DNA from: Quercus robur
Lineage: Eukaryota; Streptophyta; Magnoliopsida; Fagales; Fagaceae
Length of the DNA stretch: 64,000 nt
Direction: 5' to 3'
Assembly: GCF_932294415.1 (NCBI RefSeq)
Contig: NC_065542.1
Coordinates: forward strand, 389,501 to 453,500
The notes below the pieces were generated by a model. The model ran no database searches. It was not told where the DNA came from and saw only the letters and a program-made list of their open reading frames with translations. Made by a program: the position numbers and the translations under genes. Shown one piece after another: positions 26,518 to 38,199 of the stretch (position 1 is the stretch's first letter; the number at the start of each line of letters is the position of its first letter).

Positions 26518-29449
26518 AAAATTTTAGGGAAAAATACTCAAATACCCCCTAAACTTTCAAATAGTGGCCGTAACACCCCCTGAACTTTAATTTTGGCCAA
26601 TTTACTTCTTAAACTCTAAACACCTGCCAAATCAATACATCTGTTACTCTTCTGTTAATAAACTAATGGTAAAACTCACGTGAGAGGCACGTGGGAATAA
26701 AAGCTAAAGCTAAACAGCCTGAACCGTTGAGAGGGAGGGAGAAAGTTTGAGCTTAGTTTAGAGAGAGGGGAGATGATCCAACCAGAAGTCCATAATCACC
26801 TCAGTATCCTCTCTCCGGTGCCGGAGTTCCACCGTCATCTCACTGGCTGTTCACCTCTGGTGTATTTTTCTCTTTCCCCTATTATATTTTTTTGCTGCTC
26901 TTTGTTTTTCCAATTCTCCTTGTGTGATTTTTTTTTCTTGGTTTGATAGCTGGTTGTGGTGGATTGGGTAGGCTTGGTTGTGGTAAAATGCCCATAGTTG
27001 TTTGTTTTTCCAATTCACTGTTCTTTGTATGTAAAATGCAATGCTTTTTGAGTATGCTACATAGTTGTTTGATAAAATGCCTGGGAGGGATATGGCCATT
27101 AGAGGGGTTGGTTGGTTGTTTGGCAGGATTTTAGATGGGTTTGAAATTTCTTGATAATAATTCTAGTTTATTTTGATGCATTTCTAATAACTTAATATTT
27201 TTGAGTATATTATTACGATGAATCCGTTGATGAGAATTTACTTTGGCACCATATGTTTGTGAGCTAATTGGTGGGAGAACAAGCTGGGCTACTATTATTA
27301 ACTATTTACTTGGCTTTTCTATAGTGAATGTGGTATATGTAGTGTAGTTAGATGATTAATAAGTGAGCCTGATTGTTTCATATAAGCTAATGGAAATTAA
27401 AAATGAAACAAACATTAAATTTGGGACTTCAAATTAGTGTACATATCAAGTGAGGTGATTTTGTTCTCTAGTATAATATCATGCCATTCTTTTAATGATT
27501 TGCGAAAGAAAATTTGAAAAAACAGTGGCTGTATTACATTTGGTGGTTCAATAGGTTACACTGGTTTTTTAATTTTTCTTCTTCTAAATGGTTCAAGTGA
27601 GGTGATTGATGATTTCATTAGTTTAATTCCCAGAGAAAAAGAAGAAAAGGATCATTTTAACTGTCCTTAAATTTGTTGGTGGGGTTTAAGTATGTAACAA
27701 ATATTTGATGTTATGAGCTTATGACTCATCCAGTTGAGGTTGATGAAATGTAGAAAACTATTATTTCATTACTTATTTCTTCTATATGCAAATTATTTAT
27801 CAAAAAAAAAAAATTCTTCTATATGCAAATCCTTTTCATTGATTCAATTATATATTTTTGTTCTTTAGAACTTCTTTGCTTACATTATCAGAGTCCTGTT
27901 AATTGCAACTCAATTTTGGAAAGGAAAAATTCGACAATACCCAAACATAATGAATTCATGATTATGGTTTTATTAGATTTAGTAATATGAACTAATATCA
28001 ACTGCAGTTTACGTCTTGATCTAACAAGCTAAGAATAGAGCAATTAATTTTCATGACATGTGACACAAAGTTATACTTTTTTGAATCATGTGGTGAAAGT
28101 ACCTGGTTTAGGGGGTGTTCATTTGTTTCTTTTTGGTTTCATTTACTTGTGTTTGGTTTCTAAGTTGTGCATAGTCTAATAAATTTATTTTTCTTTTTAT
28201 TTAATTTTTTGTTGTTGCGTAGAATCATAATGTATACTGTTGGAGAAGAACAAAGTTGCAATGCACATAGAGGATCCCTAAGTGGCATGGAGTACATATC
28301 AATATATTTTACCAAAATGTCAAACTCGTTTGTCATATGGAGAAAATCAATCAACATGAAGGAGATGTTTTCAGTGGCTTTTGTAAATCTGGACTCTAGT
28401 GCCAGCTTACTATATATACATTGCAGTGACTATCTATGTAGGAGCCCCAAAAAAAGAGCTTGTGATGTAATATACCTACCTATTTAGATTAGATGTAATA
28501 TAATATAAAAATATTCACAACTATGTAATGTTCAACTTGTGAAATTAATGGAATTCCACCAATGTATGAGTTATTGAAAAAGCTTCTAGCTTGAAGTGCA
28601 GTGGAAATTTAAAGAAAATTTCTCCTTTCATGAAATAGTAGAAATTTCCTGAGCTTATTACTGAGAAAGCTAAAAAAAAATCATCAAGAAAATAGTGAAA
28701 TTTATCCTACCAGGAAGAGGCCAATATATGGCTTGCATAAAATCATTCTTCTCAACTAACATTGACACTATCACTTTATTTGATTGCTTTGATATACATT
28801 AAGCAATGAAATATCAAACCAAAAGGTTTACAAATAGTAAATTGTTCTCCTCAACCACCATGAATTAAAATAACAATGAGCGTTTACAAATAGTAAATTG
28901 TTTCAAAAAAATAACACCCAATGAATCAATAATTATACAAAAAATAACACCCCTTTGTGTTTGGGATGCCTCTTATCTTCCAACCACTTATTTATTTATT
29001 TATTTATAATTTTTTTACATCTAGTTGTTACTCTCCACTTATTGCCCAATCATGATTTTCTCTAATACACCACTCCTTTAATGCCTCCTTGAAGACTACA
29101 TGTGATACAAATTTGAGTCCATTTGTTGGCTATACATTCTTCATGTCAGTGTGTTGGTTAAACTCATGGAATCTAGGCCTGGAATTCCCTTCCTCATCAG
29201 ATGAATTTGTAGGAAGTGACAGTAGACATTCATACATAGCTGCAATACAAAATTAACAAGAAGATTAATAGAAAGAGATGGAAAGAAAGAACAATATAGA
29301 GAGTAGAAAGAAAAAAAAAATACTAACTTCCCCATCCATAAGCTAAACTGTTTCCTTAAAGCTAGAGATTTTTACCCGTTTTATTCCCCCCAAAAAATAG
29401 AAAAGAAAAAAAAAAACTAGTTTTGTCCATATTCTTGCCACTTATTAAA

Positions 29450-29522
<73 letters not shown>

Positions 29523-30814
29523 ATAATTCATTGCAAGTTCTGTGACACACACACAATATCCCAAATGCAAAAAAGTTCCCTTTTTTCAAAAGGAATTGAA
29601 TGCAAAATCTTAACATGATCATTTGGTGTACATATTACAGTACCAATAACTATTAACTAATTGAGGTTTGAAAGCCAAGTGCTAAAATATACACACCAAG
29701 TGCTAAAATACCACCTCTTTGCAAGCATTGAAAATCAAAATGAAGTTCTTAACCCACAAAAGTTTGTAGAAATGCATCAAAATAAACTTGAATTATTGTC
29801 GAAAAATTGCAAACCCAACTAAAATCCTACCAATCAACCAAACCCCATTAGAGAACCCTGGAATATGATTACCTAACTGCCCTGATTATATCATTTGTCC
29901 AGCTTATTATTACTAATATATGTAATGTTGTTTTAGTATTAAAGAAGTAGTTCTCATGATGAACTACCTTAATTTGTAGCAAGTAAACAATGCATATCGT
30001 TCTATGTAGGAGAAAACAAAATGGAGCCAAAGTAGCAGAGCTTGTTCTCCCACCAATTAGCTCACAAACAAATGGTGCCAAAATAAATTCTCATCAACGG
30101 ATTCATCGTAATAATATACTCAAAAATATTAAGTTATTAGAAATGCATCAAAATAAACTAGAATTATTATCAAGAAATTTCAAACCCATCTAAAATCCTG
30201 CCAAACAACCAACCAACCCCTCTAATGGCCATATCCCTCTCAGGCATTTTATCAAACAACTATGTAGCATACTCAAAAAGCATTGCATTTTACATACAAA
30301 GAACAGTGAATTGGAAAAAATAACAACTATGGGCATTTTACCACAACCAAGCCTACCCAATCCACCACAACCAGCTATCAAACCAAGAAAAAAAAATCGC
30401 ACAAGGAGAATTGGAAAAACAGAGAGCAGCAAAAAAATAAAATAAGGGAAAGAGAAAAATACACCAGCGGTGAACAGCCAGTGAGATGACGGTGGAACTC
30501 CGGCACCGGAGAGAGGCTACCGAGGTTGTTATGGACTTCTGGTTGGATCATCTCCCCTCTCTCTAAATTGAGCTCAAACTTTCTCTCTCTCTCTCTCTCA
30601 ACAGTTCAGGCTGTTCAGCTTTAGTTTTTATTCCCACACATGCCTCTCACGTGAGTTTTACCGTTAGTTTATTAACAGAAGAGTAACAGAGATATTGATT
30701 TGGCAGGTGTTTAAAGTTTAAGGAGTAAATTGACCAAAATTAAAGTTTAGGGGGGTGTTATGGCCACTATTTGAAAGTTCAAGGGGGTGTTTGAGCATTT
30801 TTCCCAAAATTTTA
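26518..30814. mobile_element. Non-autonomous Mutator-like element with ~760-bp inverted arms
   Basis: The element 26527-30805 (4279 bp) is flanked by identical 9-mers AAAATTTTA at 26518-26526 and 30806-30814. It starts GGGAAAAATACTCAAA and ends in the inverted counterpart TTTGAGCATTTTTCCC. Left arm 26527 to about 27290 is the inverted repeat of about 30040 to 30805. Long inverted ends plus a 9-bp duplication define Mutator-like elements (MULEs). Only short unrecognised ORFs lie between the arms (for example 28167-28487), so it cannot supply its own transposase. An AT/AG microsatellite sits at 29459-29520. The right half carries an extra, diverged partial copy of the arm (29761-29850 versus 30131-30230). 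The arms differ by scattered substitutions and small indels, suggesting moderate age. Confidence 0.93.
27777..27830 (+). mobile_element. Ultra-short retroposon tail, 20 bp, with 17-bp duplication
   Basis: TTCTTCTATATGCAAAT at 27777-27793 recurs exactly at 27814-27830. The 20-bp insert is TATTTATC followed by 12 A, in plus orientation. It lies inside the non-autonomous MULE, outside any host gene. Confidence 0.8.
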
Positions 30815-31473
30815 ATTTTAGGCATGTTTCACATAATAAGTTTCATTTTGTTCAAATAATTAAAAGGGTTTTTTTTTATCAGAAATTTATTTTATTACTT
30901 CTACATATTTTTAATTTCATCATTTTCATCATGTCATTTTATTATTCTCATGATTTTGAATTACACCACCATGCCATCAAATTTACTACTTGTTTAAGTC
31001 ATTATAATAACTTCGAATAATAATCTTGTATTCATTAAAAATCAAATACCTCTTACTCACTTGGTAGAGACCGGTACATGTAGTTGAAGCTTCAATTTAT
31101 AAAGACTATATTACAAAATTTGTAATATCCTTGTCAATCGAGATTTCACCTTCACACAAAAATCAACTCCACTAAACCAATGGGATAACTAGCATAAACC
31201 ATTAATGATCGCACCACCACCCCCTTGCTTTCAATCCTCAAATTGGTAAGTTAAGAATCACCTCACATTTTCATACACAAAAATTTATACTTGAAAATCC
31301 TAAGACCTTCCAACATGGTTCCACTCATTCAACTTAATTCTATTCACAAAAACTCAACTTACCAACTTTACAAATCAAAATTTAGACCACAATTATGCAA
31401 ACAAAGCTGGGGAAACCATCGATGTAATCTATAAACAGGCAAACACATGGAATGTATTTTCCTTACTGGAAAA
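30815..31473. other. Spacer between the two Mutator-like elements
   Basis: About 660 bp of AT-rich sequence with no recognisable gene or repeat end. Short ORFs here are low-complexity Phe/Ile/His strings. The region holds no visible promoter or RNA gene. Confidence 0.55.
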
Positions 31474-31898
31474 TATTATTTTGGGATAATTACAATAAAC
31501 CTACCATGGTATGGCCTGTTTTCATTTCGCCTACCTGTGTTTCAATCATTTATACTTTACCCCCCTAAACTTCAATCTGTTACCCATCTGTTACCAACCT
31601 CACCATCAGACGTTAGAAAAACATTTTTTTATTCAAAATCATAACATAACACGGATCAAAAACACGAACCCACTCTTCTTTTCCTCACGAGCCCTAGAAA
31701 CACGAAAATCTCTTGTATTGAGTTGGGGTTTTGATTTTTCTAATCGTGCTTTCATGTGAGAGTGAGGTTCTAACTTTGGATTGTCTTGAGGCATTGAATA
31801 TTTGAAGATAGATCATCACCAGGTACGACATTTCTTTATGTGGGTTTTGGGGTTTAAAGTTTTGATGATAGCTTTAATTCGCAAGAAGTTGATAGTCG

Positions 31899-32422
31899 AT
31901 GTCTTCTTCGAGTGGAAATTACTCGGGTTCAAGTGGGCATATGTGTACATATGAGACTTGTGTGCTAAGAACAAGTCCGACAGTAGATAATTTTGGGAGA
32001 AGGTTTCTAGGTTGTAACCGATATAAGGTAAATATACTTTTTACTTAATCTAGTTGATTCACGTGAGATTGGAATGTGATATGTTCAATTCAATTTATGA
32101 ACAGGTTGGTCCCAAGTGCTCTTTCTTTAAATGGCTTGATAATCTCACTTGTATGCGTGGGAATGAAGCTACCTATTTGGTGCAACAAAAGCTAAATTTA
32201 CTACGAAGTGAGCTGCAACTTGCACATGAAAGGGAAAGAGTAGCTACTCAGATAGCAGCAAAAGCTACCCAAATGACAGAAATTGCTCAAGACAGGGCAG
32301 CAAAAGCCACTGAGAAGGAGAGAAAATTTCGAACTTCCTTTGTTCAAGCCAAGGAGATAGCAGTGAGAGTTTTAGAGCAAGAGAGAAAGTGCAGAATTGC
32401 ACTAATTTTGTCTTTTTTTTAA
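31899..32422 (+). CDS. GRF-type zinc finger/coiled-coil protein carried by the MULE
   Basis: Exon 1 (31899-32027) and exon 2 (32105-32422) are joined by a GT-AG intron of 77 bp and give a 148-residue protein. The N-terminal serine-rich start is followed by a GRF-like zinc finger: Cys16, Cys21, the signature NFGRRFLGC (Cys39), then KCSFFKWLD (Cys48). In the usual GRF finger the first pair is CxC or CxxC; here the spacing is wider, so metal binding may be altered. Residues about 60-140 are an Arg/Glu/Ala-rich helix, likely coiled coil. The chain ends in a short hydrophobic IALILSFF, perhaps a clipped version of the C-terminal membrane segment found in At4g04775-like plant proteins. The gene reads inward from the left terminal repeat, opposite the transposase. 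It is free of stops, unlike the transposase. Role unknown; an accessory role in transposition is inference. Confidence 0.75.
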
Positions 32423-33238
32423 AAAAAATTATTTTGGTTATGTTGTTTTTATGTTTTGGCTCAAGTGAGAATGTTGGAATGATGAGATTGAGTCTGCCTT
32501 GTGGGTTGTAATATAAGCTGGTCCTTAATTATATTGTAATAGAACTATGTAAGGTTTTTTTTAGAATGAGAACTATGTAAGATGGTAGATGCTGTTGCCT
32601 TTAAACCACTGAATAATATAAGCCTTTTTAAGAGAAAGTGTTATTTATGTTAGATGTTGTTGGTATTTTTGTTTTGTTTAAAGTGAATTGGCTACTTGTG
32701 AGTTGTGAGCTGTTGGTGTTAGTGTTTTGTTGGATGTTGTGAGCTGTGTTGGGTTATGCATAAAGTGCATTGTGTAAAGATAAATGTGTTGAAAGTGAAT
32801 TAATTTAAGTTTAAAGTACATGACAACTGATGTCAACTTGCAAGAAAAGACAACAAATGCACACACAAACTTGCTATTCAACACATACACCTGCTATTCA
32901 ACACATACACCTACACATATAAACAAACTCATTTATGGGCAACTGCAATAATCAGAATAATAATTTTGAACACCTATTATTAAGTTGGGAAATTGTATAC
33001 ATATGTAAGGTGGCATTGAATAGTCTTTCATCAACCACCAATAAATTTAAGGCATTTGGTACAACAACAACCAAAACAGTTGCACCTGCCCATTGTTTAC
33101 AAAAATACAAAAAGTGTTTGAACAACCATACATAAAAGTGTCTTGTCATTGTCTGTCATGTCATTGTCTACAAATAACATATAACCCTAACGCTACATAA
33201 CCCTAATACATAGCAACAAAAGTGTCTTGACTTAGTCT

Positions 33239-36200
33239 TCATTTACTGCCTCTATCCCTGCTCCTGCCTCTCCCACCACTGCTGACCTTTCCACCTCTTG
33301 TTCTACATTTATGAGTCCTAGCTGCATCACTCTTTCCTCTCAAAGCAGCTTCTCTGGTAGCAGGTGGTCTTGTAGGCTACGAAGTACAAGAATTCACATG
33401 TTAGCTACCAATATCACAGTTTTATGAATAAAACATCAAACCTAACATAACAGTACCTGTGATGATGGTGCTCTACTGTCCCATGTTTTTGCAATGATGT
33501 ATGGTGCTGACTGGCTTGAAGAGAACCAAGGAGCTCCTTTAACTGAAAAGTATCATTGACTTGGGTTTTGTGACCATAGAGTTGATGGCTATGTCTATGG
33601 AGCTTGTGGTTGTGGAGCTGGTGGCTGTGACCCTGCTGCCTGGTTGGATGAGGATGAGACCATAGTGTAAGGCTGATGTGTTGGTAGGGGCTGAGATGAT
33701 GCTGGGGCCTAGGATCCTTGTCTGCATGCAAAAGGTCTTCCACTTCCCTGCAACCATATATTAGCATGTTTTTATAGTATTAGTTATTGGCATTTTGCTT
33801 TTGAATAAAAAAAATTTGTAAAAACTTATCGATTTTCCTTTCTGCAATCTCTGCCTCCTTTCCCATGGTGTCTCACCAGTGACATTGGCCTTGCATCCCC
33901 TTGTATTGTGTCCTTCCTTTTGACACCTTCCACACCTCACTAACTTGTTTACTCTAGACACCTTATAGGAGTTCCTTGGCTCATCAGCATCTCTCTTCCT
34001 CTTCATGGGTGGCCTACCTGGTGGCTTATAGTTAATAGGCGCAACAAGCTTGGGTTGGTCACTTGACATCCACTTAGACTGGCCAAGCATTGGAGGTATA
34101 GGTATCTTGTATGTCTCCACATAAGAGCATTCTCATCAGGTGTGCCAAATGCCAAATATTTGGCATTTGGCACACCAAATCACAAAATATGAGCCACATG
34201 AGATGTTTCAAATACCAAAAATTTTGGCACACAGCTACAGTACCGTCTCAAATATGAGACGATACGGACACCCATGTCAAAATTTTTTATTATTTGTTTA
34301 TTCACTCAGACTTTCTCTCTCATATATTCACTCAAACTTTCTCTCTCTCATTTCTCTCATCTTCGTTCTTTTCTCTCATTTGTGTTCATTCTTTTCTCTC
34401 TGCATCTTCGTTCTTCTCTCTTGCCGATCTCACCGAAGCCGCCAATCTCACCGCCGATCTCGCCGAAGCCATCGATCTCGCTAGAGCCATAGTCGTCCTC
34501 CACAACTCCCTCTTCACTCTCATTCTCTTCCTCTCTCATCCTCAAGCCGCATGAAGCCAATCTCGACTAAAGCCACCTCAAGCCGCTGAAACCGATCTCG
34601 CCTGAAGCCGATCTCGCGGCTAATGTCTCCCGCCTGAAGCCGACCTCACCGCCTGAGCTGTGGGTTTGTTTGATTTGGGATGGGTTTTGAGGTTTGTGAA
34701 TGTGGTGAGTTGTGGGTTAGTTATGGCAATGGTACTGTGGTTGTGGCGGCAATTTGGTGGTTGTGGTGGTGATTATTGCTGTGGTGGCTATTTTTTGGGT
34801 TGTTGTGGATTTCTTTTTTCTTGGTTGTGTTTTTTTTTTTTTTTTTTTTAAGATGTCGTTAGTGGATGTGGGTTTATGCCAGTGGTGGCTGTCGATGTTG
34901 TTGCGGTAGTGGTTGTTGGTGGCCATTGTTGCGGTAGTGGTGAAGGAATTGTTGTTGTTGTTGTTGGAGGAGGAGTTTAATATATTATTTTAATGTGGTG
35001 TAAATATTATTTTAATATATAGAATGGAAAAGTAAAACATCTGATAAATGGTGTATTGTAAAATGATGTGGTAAAATAGTAAAGTAGGTTTTTAGTGTGT
35101 CAAAGTGACATTTTTTATGAGAGAGCTGATGAGAATGCTCTAAGCATCATTGTAGTAGCATGAATGAGTGTAGTCTTCTGGTTTCTCACAATTCACAAAA
35201 ACGGCTACAACTCCATGTTTGCAGGGGATTCTTGTCAAGTCTAATGCTCTACAATTGCATGTCTTCCTTACCAAGTTCACCACATGTCTTTCCCTTTCAT
35301 TGTCAATCTCATATATAAACCTCCCAAATGGCATTGCATAGAAGCCCTTATACTCTAATTTTAACTTTTCCAACTTGTCTTGTTTGCTTGGACACAACTT
35401 GCCACGATACTTTTCTATGTCAATCTTCTTTGTATACAGCTTGGTCATGAGCCTAACTCTGATCCACTTCAGCATTTATAAAATAGGCTTGTCTCTAGCC
35501 TTCACAATCATAGAGTTAAAACTCTCACTCAGATTGTTTACCAGACAATCTGTTAAAGCTCTTGTAGAGAAGTGGGATCTGGTCCACTGTGCAGACTCTA
35601 TATTAGCTAGGTACTTCCAAGCTTCTTTATCCAAACTCTTAAGATGGTCCATCCCCCTCTCAAATTCCTTGGCTGATGTTTTGCCAGCACACATCCATAG
35701 TACACTCTTCAACTCCATGCCCTTGTGGTTAACCTTGAAGTTGTTTTATATGTGCTCCACAGTTGGGAATAGAGTCTCTATTGTAGGTAGAAGGCCCTGC
35801 AATCAAGTAAGCAAGCATTCAATGTCAGTAAAAAGGTAAACATGTAAGCATTCAAGTAAGGTAAGCAAACAAGCATGATAATATCTTCTGCTTGTCACTA
35901 ATGAATACTAGATTGAGCTCCTATGGCCTGCCAATGTCATTTGCAAATTGCTCTAAGAACTAGATCCAGCTGTTTTTGTTCTCTTGCTCAACCACAACCA
36001 TTGCCACTGGGAATATATTTTGATATTGTCATTTCCATCATTGGCAGTGGTAGACAATAATTGCCCACAAACCTACCCTTCAAGTGACATTCATCCAGCC
36101 CAACAAAGGGTTTACAACCACCTAGAAAGCCAACCTTCTGAGCATTGTACCTAAAGTAAATCATTTTAAACTTGGGTTCTGCATCCTCATTTTCCATCTC

Positions 36201-37451
36201 TATTTGCAGAATCACCTTGCTTCCTACATTTGTCCTCCTTATCATTTCTGCATAATCTCTAAGTAAGCCATACTGAGCCTCTTCATTCCCAGTAATCAGT
36301 CCCTTAGCTACCTTCCTTGATCTATACACTTAACTAATACTTAAATCAACTGAAATCTTCTGCATCACATGGTGCTTAACACCTGAGACCTCTCAATTAG
36401 GATTCTTACCAAAATCCTCAAAATACTTGTTTGCTACATAGACTGATGTAACTTGCTCATTTTAGAATGTTAGGGGGCAGGTACACTTAGGATAAAGTGT
36501 CTTGATCTCAAATGTGCACTTTCCAGTCACCATTGAGGCATAACGCCTCCATCCACAATTGTTCTTACAATGTACAGAAATCTTCTTCTTCTCATTCAAC
36601 TTTCACTTAATATCAATGTGATGTTGAATCATATACTCCCTCAAAACCTTCCTAAATACTTTGAAGTTTGGGAACTTATTCCCTTTTACCAACCTAGCAT
36701 TTTCCATATCAGTCCTCTCATTGAACTCCAAATTGCCAGGCCTCTGCTCATCATCAGAACCATCCACACTTACAATATCATCCTCTAAAACTGGTTCAAC
36801 CCACTCTTCATCTAAATCTATGTTTGGAGGAGGAACATTACTTGGGCCAGGTGTATTTGTGTTTGGCTGAGGTGTATCAGTGGTTGGAACAGTATTAGGC
36901 TCAGATGGCACTGTGTGAGGTGGAGAAGACTCACCAAAAATGTCATCAGCAAAGTCTTCTCCTTCCAAACCTTTATTCAACCAATCAAACTCCTCCTCTA
37001 GACCATCACCCCTTGTAACAACTCCTGCACCACTCCCTATTTCAGCCCCTGCACCTCCTATAGCAGCCCCTGCAACAGCCCCTACACCAACTCCTGCACC
37101 AACCCCTGCACCATCAGGAACTTCAACTGCAAGTGAAGCATTACCACTCTCCACATATAGTATGATGGTGTCTCTTGGCCCTCCCTTATTAGGCTTGCAC
37201 ATGGGCACCACATCTTGATCATCTTGTATAAGCCTCAAGTCTTGCTCCAAGTTGCCCCCATGACCTAAATAATGAACCCTACACGGTTCATCAATTCCCA
37301 ATTCCTCACATATACCTTGTATTTCAAAATAACTAAGCCTATTAGGATCCTTATACACTGTTTCAACTTTCCCACCAAAGTATTTTAAATTAGGGTTCCA
37401 CAGAAAAGCACCCCCATAATGTACCTCCAATTTCACTTTCTCATCATCCAT
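33239..37451 (-). pseudogene. mudrA-like Mutator transposase, decayed
   Basis: Domains in order on the minus strand: a PB1-like N-terminus starting MDDEKVKLEVHYGGAFLWNP (ATG at 37451, directly after a TTATTGCAG acceptor); an acidic and Gly/Ala/Pro linker; the Mutator DNA-binding region to about 36603; the catalytic MULE domain with FLGGCKPFVGLDECHLKGRF near 36100; a helical part (about 35476-35718); a SWIM zinc finger CNCRALDLTRIPCKHG near 35240; a CCHC zinc knuckle CGRCQKEGHNTRGC near 33900; and a basic tail ending at the stop at 33239. Several in-frame stops occur (for example four between 36603 and 36310), a frameshift lies near 35980, and a 1-kb element is inserted between the SWIM finger and the knuckle. 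It cannot make an active enzyme. Confidence 0.93.
34122..35143. mobile_element. PIF/Harbinger-type non-autonomous element with TAA duplication
   Basis: Element 34125-35140 (1016 bp) is flanked by TAA at 34122-34124 and 35141-35143. It has 15-bp perfect inverted ends GAGCATTCTCATCAG/CTGATGAGAATGCTC. A 3-bp TWA duplication with short inverted ends is typical of PIF/Harbinger elements. Just inside the left end is a perfect 34-bp palindrome at 34141-34174 built on TGCCAAAT. The interior is CT-rich, then repeats of GCCGATCTC-like units, then GGTGGTTGTGG-type low complexity. There is no transposase. It interrupts the Mutator transposase, so it is younger than that element's insertion. Confidence 0.88.
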
Positions 37452-38199
37452 CTGCAATAACAAATTACCATTTTACACATATACAATTAATAATTAAAGA
37501 ATTGTAAACAACAAAAAAGTAAATACTTGCATGTTTCTATTTTACTTTTAGGATGCAACACACATAAAGAGACCATATTTTCTGCTTTGCTTTTGATTCT
37601 GTTTTACTAAATCTCACATGCAAACATTAAAATTTAAACCCAATAGAAACTTGAGTCCACTGTGAGACACAATGACCACAACAGACAAAATGCCCATAAA
37701 CAAACACAAATCCAAAGAACAGGTGGTCACATTTTTCATAAACATCAACAAACACAACCAATATTCTCATTCCATTACAAGTAACATTGACCATTGATTG
37801 ATTACTCAAAAAACAATAAAATAACCACAAGCCCAAAGTAAAAACCCAAACAATGACTAATTTCTTACCAGGATTTTAGTCCTTCGAACAACTTGTTGCT
37901 CGTTTAGGTTCACACTTGCAGCAATATTACAATATTAGATGTAGAATGTGGTGTCTACAGGGACTTTTGTGTTTCTAGGGCTCGCGAGGAAAAGAAGAGT
38001 GGGTTCGTGTTTTTTATCCGTGTTATGTTTTGATTTTGAATAAAAAAATATTTTTCTAACGTCTGATGGTGAGGTGAGTAACGGATGGGTAACAGATTGA
38101 AATTCAGATGGACAAAATGTAAATGATTGAAACACATGTAGGCAAAGTAAAAACAGGTCATACCATAGGTGGATTTACTGTACTTAGCCCTATTATTTT

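Larger units (their letters stand above)
31474..38199. mobile_element. Two-gene Mutator-like element (mudrA-type plus GRF zinc-finger gene)
   Basis: The element 31483-38190 (6708 bp) is flanked by perfect 9-mers TATTATTTT at 31474-31482 and 38191-38199. Its inverted ends of about 240 bp start GGGATAATTACAATAAACC and (reversed) GGGCTAAGTACAGTAAATCC. They match closely over TGTTTCAATCATTTA, ACGTTAGAAAAA and CACGAACCCACTCTTCTTTT. A decayed mudrA-like transposase runs leftwards from the right end, and a small GRF-type zinc-finger gene runs rightwards from the left end. A 1-kb PIF/Harbinger-type element has landed in the transposase. Without it the element would be about 5.7 kb. The right end is only 260 bp from the WHY2 start codon. 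Confidence 0.95.

Noticed and set aside
28167-28487. 106-aa ORF inside the non-autonomous MULE
   Set aside because: No recognisable domain; could be captured DNA but is too weak to call a gene.
34274-34560. Overlapping ORFs of 67-114 aa rich in Ser/Leu or Arg/Ser
   Set aside because: They are readings of CT-rich and GCCGATCTC-like low-complexity sequence within the Harbinger-type element.
36661-37218. Plus-strand ORFs opposite the Mutator transposase (69 and 92 aa)
   Set aside because: They are antisense shadows of the transposase linker; the Pro/Ala/Thr strings mirror its Gly/Ala coding on the minus strand.
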